Shown here in pieces: positions 15,839-17,630 of a stretch of 17,630 nt of DNA (its first letter is position 1; every line of letters starts with the position of its first letter). Source of the DNA: Oscillospiraceae bacterium (GTDB lineage Bacteria > Bacillota > Clostridia > Oscillospirales > Oscillospiraceae); contig JAITEC010000158.1 of assembly GCA_031282225.1 (NCBI GenBank), forward strand, positions 1 through 17,630, read 5' to 3'. Both the position numbers and the translations under genes were made by a program. The notes beneath the pieces were generated by a model. It worked only from the letters and a program-made list of their open reading frames with translations, had not been told where the DNA came from and searched no databases.

Positions 15839-16842
15839 TTGTACGCCACCTGCTGATATGTCAGCTTCCCGCTGTCCTTGACGGGATCCACATAATAAGT
15901 TTGCCCCCACGACGACACGATGAACAGGCCGCTCTCGGTTACGCCGGTGACAACCACCGCGTGGCCGCCCTTTCTCACGTCTACGTATGCCCCGTTCTCA
16001 TTGCGAAGGCACAGCGGGTTCATGGACATGATGATCTCGCCCCGCCGGGCCATGCTGTCATAGTTGCCTGCCGTTGGTTTTGCGCAGTTGTACACATCGA
16101 CGGCTATGCCATGCTCGCGCATATAGCTCTCCCACATGCGCTCCCTGCTCTCGCGTGTCGTGCCGCTGCCTATTTTGCCCTTTGAGCAGTAAAAGTCGAT
16201 CATGGCGGCGTTGAAGTTCAGCTCGCCGCTCTCGGTATACATGGGGAAACCGAATGTCGCCTCAAACTCGTCCGCCCTGCCGATATACCGGGCGAAAATG
16301 GTGTTGCTTATTGCCACGTATCCGCAGCCCACAGTGTTGAATTCTTCTAAGAACCGCTTTATCTCCCTGTCCGTTTTTTTCGGGAAGTACTGCCTGACGA
16401 TGCCGGCCAGATCGTCCCATTGCGCCGCCGGTGAATTTTGGGCGCCGCCGTATGTGCCGAAATCGTCGTATGCCGCCGTGCCGTCGCCCGAGATGACGGA
16501 AAACCCGGTGCCGAACGTTCCTGACGCGCTCTCGGCGCGCTTATACGTATCCACCGACCGCTCCAATACGACGCCTTCCAGTTTTACCACGTCGGCCAAG
16601 GGGGCAAGGGCATCTGCCACCGCGTTTATGCCGCGCGCTATCGGTGAGAACGACGTCTCCCCGGGCAGCCGGAGCAGCCAATCGCCTGTTGCCGCGTCGA
16701 TGGCGCCCAAAAGGCCGCCGTCTACGTTGTCGAGTGCCCCGGCCGCGTTTCTCAGGCGCGCGCCATAGCCTGCCAGTTCGTTTCCGGCGCTCTTAAAAAC
16801 TGCGGCCTGCGAGCTGTCAAACACAACTTTATATACCGCCAC
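15835..16842 (-). CDS. Putative type VII-secreted protein: ESX-like helical N-terminus and C39/papain-like cysteine peptidase
   Basis: The GTG at 16840-16842 is chosen as start (MAVYKVVFDS) because GGAGGGA lies about ten bases upstream; the product has 335 residues. Residues 1-105 look all-helical and Ala-rich, with a Trp-containing turn near 55 and Y-K-R-A-E at 100-104, matching the YxxxD/E type VII secretion signal; there is no classical signal peptide. A Gly/Ser-rich linker (105-140) leads to a second domain: VGCGYVAISN with candidate nucleophile Cys173, GGHAVVVTGV with His294, and SSWGQTYYVDP at 310-320, an order and spacing typical of C39/papain-fold peptidases (Cys, His, then SWG or Asp). 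The third catalytic residue is uncertain (Ser where papain has Asn, or Asp319). Overlap with a lipoprotein gene suggests an effector with a surface partner. No EssC-type secretion gene is seen here. Confidence 0.7.
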   Translation of the reverse strand: MAVYKVVFDSSQAAVFKSAGNELAGYGARLRNAAGALDNVDGGLLGAIDAATGDWLLRLPGETSFSPIARGINAVADALAPLADVVKLEGVVLERSVDTYKRAESASGTFGTGFSVISGDGTAAYDDFGTYGGAQNSPAAQWDDLAGIVRQYFPKKTDREIKRFLEEFNTVGCGYVAISNTIFARYIGRADEFEATFGFPMYTESGELNFNAAMIDFYCSKGKIGSGTTRESRERMWESYMREHGIAVDVYNCAKPTAGNYDSMARRGEIIMSMNPLCLRNENGAYVDVRKGGHAVVVTGVTESGLFIVSSWGQTYYVDPVKDSGKLTYQQVAYK

Positions 16843-16905
16843 TTCACACTTCTCCCTCCGTAGCGTCACAGTGCGGGAGACCCGCCTGTGCGAAATCGTG
16901 AGGCT

Positions 16906-16934
16906 ACTTTATGCGATAACGGCATTGTTGTCAA
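16906..16934 (-). promoter_or_regulatory. Sigma-A promoter for the peptidase-lipoprotein pair
   Basis: On the minus strand TTGACA (16929-16934), a 17-base spacer and TAAAGT (16906-16911). The start would be near 16899, leaving a leader of about 57 bases that contains a small GCGGG/CCCGC hairpin at 16873-16885. The unit therefore seems to have its own promoter. Confidence 0.75.
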
Positions 16935-17057
16935 GCGGCATGTAATGAAATGCGCGATTTATGTAACGAACGACAGGCGGACACGCTTCTTGAAGTGCCG
17001 CCGGAAGGCAACTATGTTGCAACGATATATGGAGAACGTGGGGTAACGCAAAATACA

Positions 17058-17127
17058 AAACCCCCGGCGTCGCCTTTGGCGCCGCCACCCCCTTTGAAAA
17101 GGGGGCGCCCCGAAGGGGCGGGGGTTT
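17058..17127. repeat. Nested inverted repeats, branched-hairpin intergenic element
   Basis: An outer 9-base pair stem (AAACCCCCG at 17058-17066 with CGGGGGTTT at 17119-17127) encloses a GGCG...CGCC arm (17066-17086), CCCCCTTTGAAAAGGGGG at 17088-17105 and CGCCCC-GAA-GGGGCG at 17106-17120. The outer stem's closing CG shares two bases with the last hairpin, so not all arms form at once. It resembles REP- or MITE-like elements scattered between bacterial genes. No coding role; no second copy lies in the window. Confidence 0.75.
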
Positions 17128-17142
17128 GCGTACGCGCAACCC
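17122..17142. repeat. Imperfect palindrome around GCGTACGC
   Basis: GGGTTT and GCAACCC flank the 8-base palindrome GCGTACGC; the arms pair apart from one extra base. It overlaps the end of the branched element and lies directly before the 28-base palindrome, so it is probably part of the same repeat unit. Confidence 0.55.
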
Positions 17143-17145
17143 ATT

Positions 17146-17173
17146 GTAGGGGCGTTGCATGCAACGCCCCTAC
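17146..17173. repeat. Perfect 28-base palindrome
   Basis: Each half reads GTAGGGGCGTTGCA, and the second half is its exact reverse complement, centred on TGCA between 17159 and 17160. The complete lack of a loop makes it more like a cruciform or protein-binding site than an RNA hairpin. Similar GTAGGGGCG...CGCCCCTAC palindromes occur as dispersed repeats in many bacteria, so it is probably a mobile or dispersed repeat rather than a dedicated operator. Confidence 0.85.
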
Positions 17174-17237
17174 GGGACGCAACGCAAATCCCAATACCAA
17201 CGCAACCCCGAGCAGGGGAAGGTTTCAAAACGTGTCA

Positions 17238-17266
17238 TTGACATACCGTCAAAAAAAGACTACACT
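17238..17266 (+). promoter_or_regulatory. Sigma-A promoter for the DUF2284 gene
   Basis: TTGACA (17238-17243), a 17-base spacer and TACACT (17261-17266). The predicted start near 17273 gives a leader of about 68 bases. A further TGGTATAAT extended -10 at 17316-17324 lies too close to the ribosome site to give a useful message. Confidence 0.75.
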
Positions 17267-17291
17267 CCGTATAGTAATACAGCGTGAGTGA

Positions 17292-17307
17292 GGGCAGGAT
17301 ACTGCCC
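17292..17307 (+). other. Small hairpin in the DUF2284 leader
   Basis: GGGCAG and CTGCCC form a 6-base-pair stem with a GATA loop, followed by a C/G/T-mixed stretch without a clear U-run. It is within the predicted leader, between promoter and ribosome site. A weak attenuator or an operator is possible; no function can be assigned. Confidence 0.4.
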
Positions 17308-17340
17308 CGTTCTTGTGGTATAATGAAGGAGACGCCGCAT

Positions 17341-17630
17341 ATGCAAAACACACCGAACTACGATAAACTGAAAAAACTCGCGATAGACACGGGCTTTGAC
17401 GACGCCGGGTTTATGGACGTGTCAAAGCTGGAATTCTTGCAGGAAGTGCGCGACATGTGCGCCGCGGACAAGTGTCATAACTACAACCGCTCGTGGTCGT
17501 GCCCGCCCGCCGCGCCTACCTTGGAGTCCATGCGCGAGAAGGTGCGCGGATACTCCGGCGGACTGCTTGTGCAGACCGTGGGACAGCTCGAGGACAGTCT
17601 CGACTTTGAGATGATGGCGGAGACGGCGCA
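17341..17630 (+). CDS. DUF2284 predicted metal-binding protein, N-terminal part (runs off the window)
   Basis: The ATG at 17341 follows AAGGAG by nine bases and opens a frame of 96 codons to the end of the window. Residues 40-56 show Cys40, Cys45 and Cys54 in the order C-x4-C...WSCPP, followed by GGLLVQTVGQLEDS, the pattern of DUF2284 proteins, small cysteine-rich proteins often annotated as predicted metal-binding. Their biochemical role is not known to me, and none is assigned here. The gene has its own promoter and lies beyond the repeat cluster, with no clear link to its neighbours. Confidence 0.85.
   Translation, partial: MQNTPNYDKLKKLAIDTGFDDAGFMDVSKLEFLQEVRDMCAADKCHNYNRSWSCPPAAPTLESMREKVRGYSGGLLVQTVGQLEDSLDFEMMAETA

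Noticed and set aside
16950..17291. Open frame on the plus strand through the palindrome cluster
   Set aside because: The frame is made of repeat sequence and has no conserved pattern or convincing ribosome site.

Overview
This window most likely comes from a G+C-rich, anaerobic member of the Bacillota (Clostridia-like), probably uncultured. The evidence is the AddB-AddA recombination nuclease, the ffh-rpsP gene order, a folate ECF transporter gene behind a tetrahydrofolate (THF) riboswitch, a class III (oxygen-sensitive) ribonucleotide reductase, strong GGAGG ribosome sites and near-consensus sigma-A promoters with 17-base spacers. No closer taxonomic call is supported.

Layout. Positions 1-1502 (minus) hold ffh and the start of rpsP, the usual translation/secretion cluster; ffh carries an in-frame TAG at codon 77. 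Back-to-back promoters at 1535-1607 separate it from a plus-strand run proS (archaeal/eukaryote-type prolyl-tRNA synthetase), addB, addA. addB appears to start at CTG, and addB and addA overlap by ATGA. addA runs tail-to-tail into nrdG, and the two coding ends overlap by 96 bases. nrdD-nrdG (minus) form a tight anaerobic ribonucleotide reductase operon with a consensus promoter and two NrdR-like boxes about four helical turns apart. Divergent from it is udp (uridine phosphorylase), which converges on folT with only 4 bases between stop codons. The folT leader (14745-about 15000) contains a recognisable THF riboswitch and a long hairpin before the Shine-Dalgarno site.

Positions 15080-16934 (minus) hold the least familiar unit: a 335-residue protein with an ESX/WXG-like helical N-terminus (ending in a YxxxE motif) and a papain/C39-like cysteine peptidase C-terminus, translationally coupled by an ATGA overlap to an unrecognised lipoprotein. 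I read it as a possible type VII-secreted effector with a surface-anchored partner or immunity protein. That reading is inference. The 498-base stretch between this unit and the last gene holds two promoters and a dense cluster of inverted repeats, including a perfect 28-base palindrome. The window ends inside a DUF2284 (predicted metal-binding) gene.

Stretches without genes. 14745-15079 is the folT leader and promoter. 12747-13042 holds the nrdD and udp promoters and NrdR-like boxes. 16843-17340 is described above. No tRNA, rRNA, CRISPR array, transposase or convincing intrinsic terminator was seen. TAG is the normal stop of addA, nrdG, nrdD, udp and folT, so the TAG in ffh is not explained by a changed genetic code.
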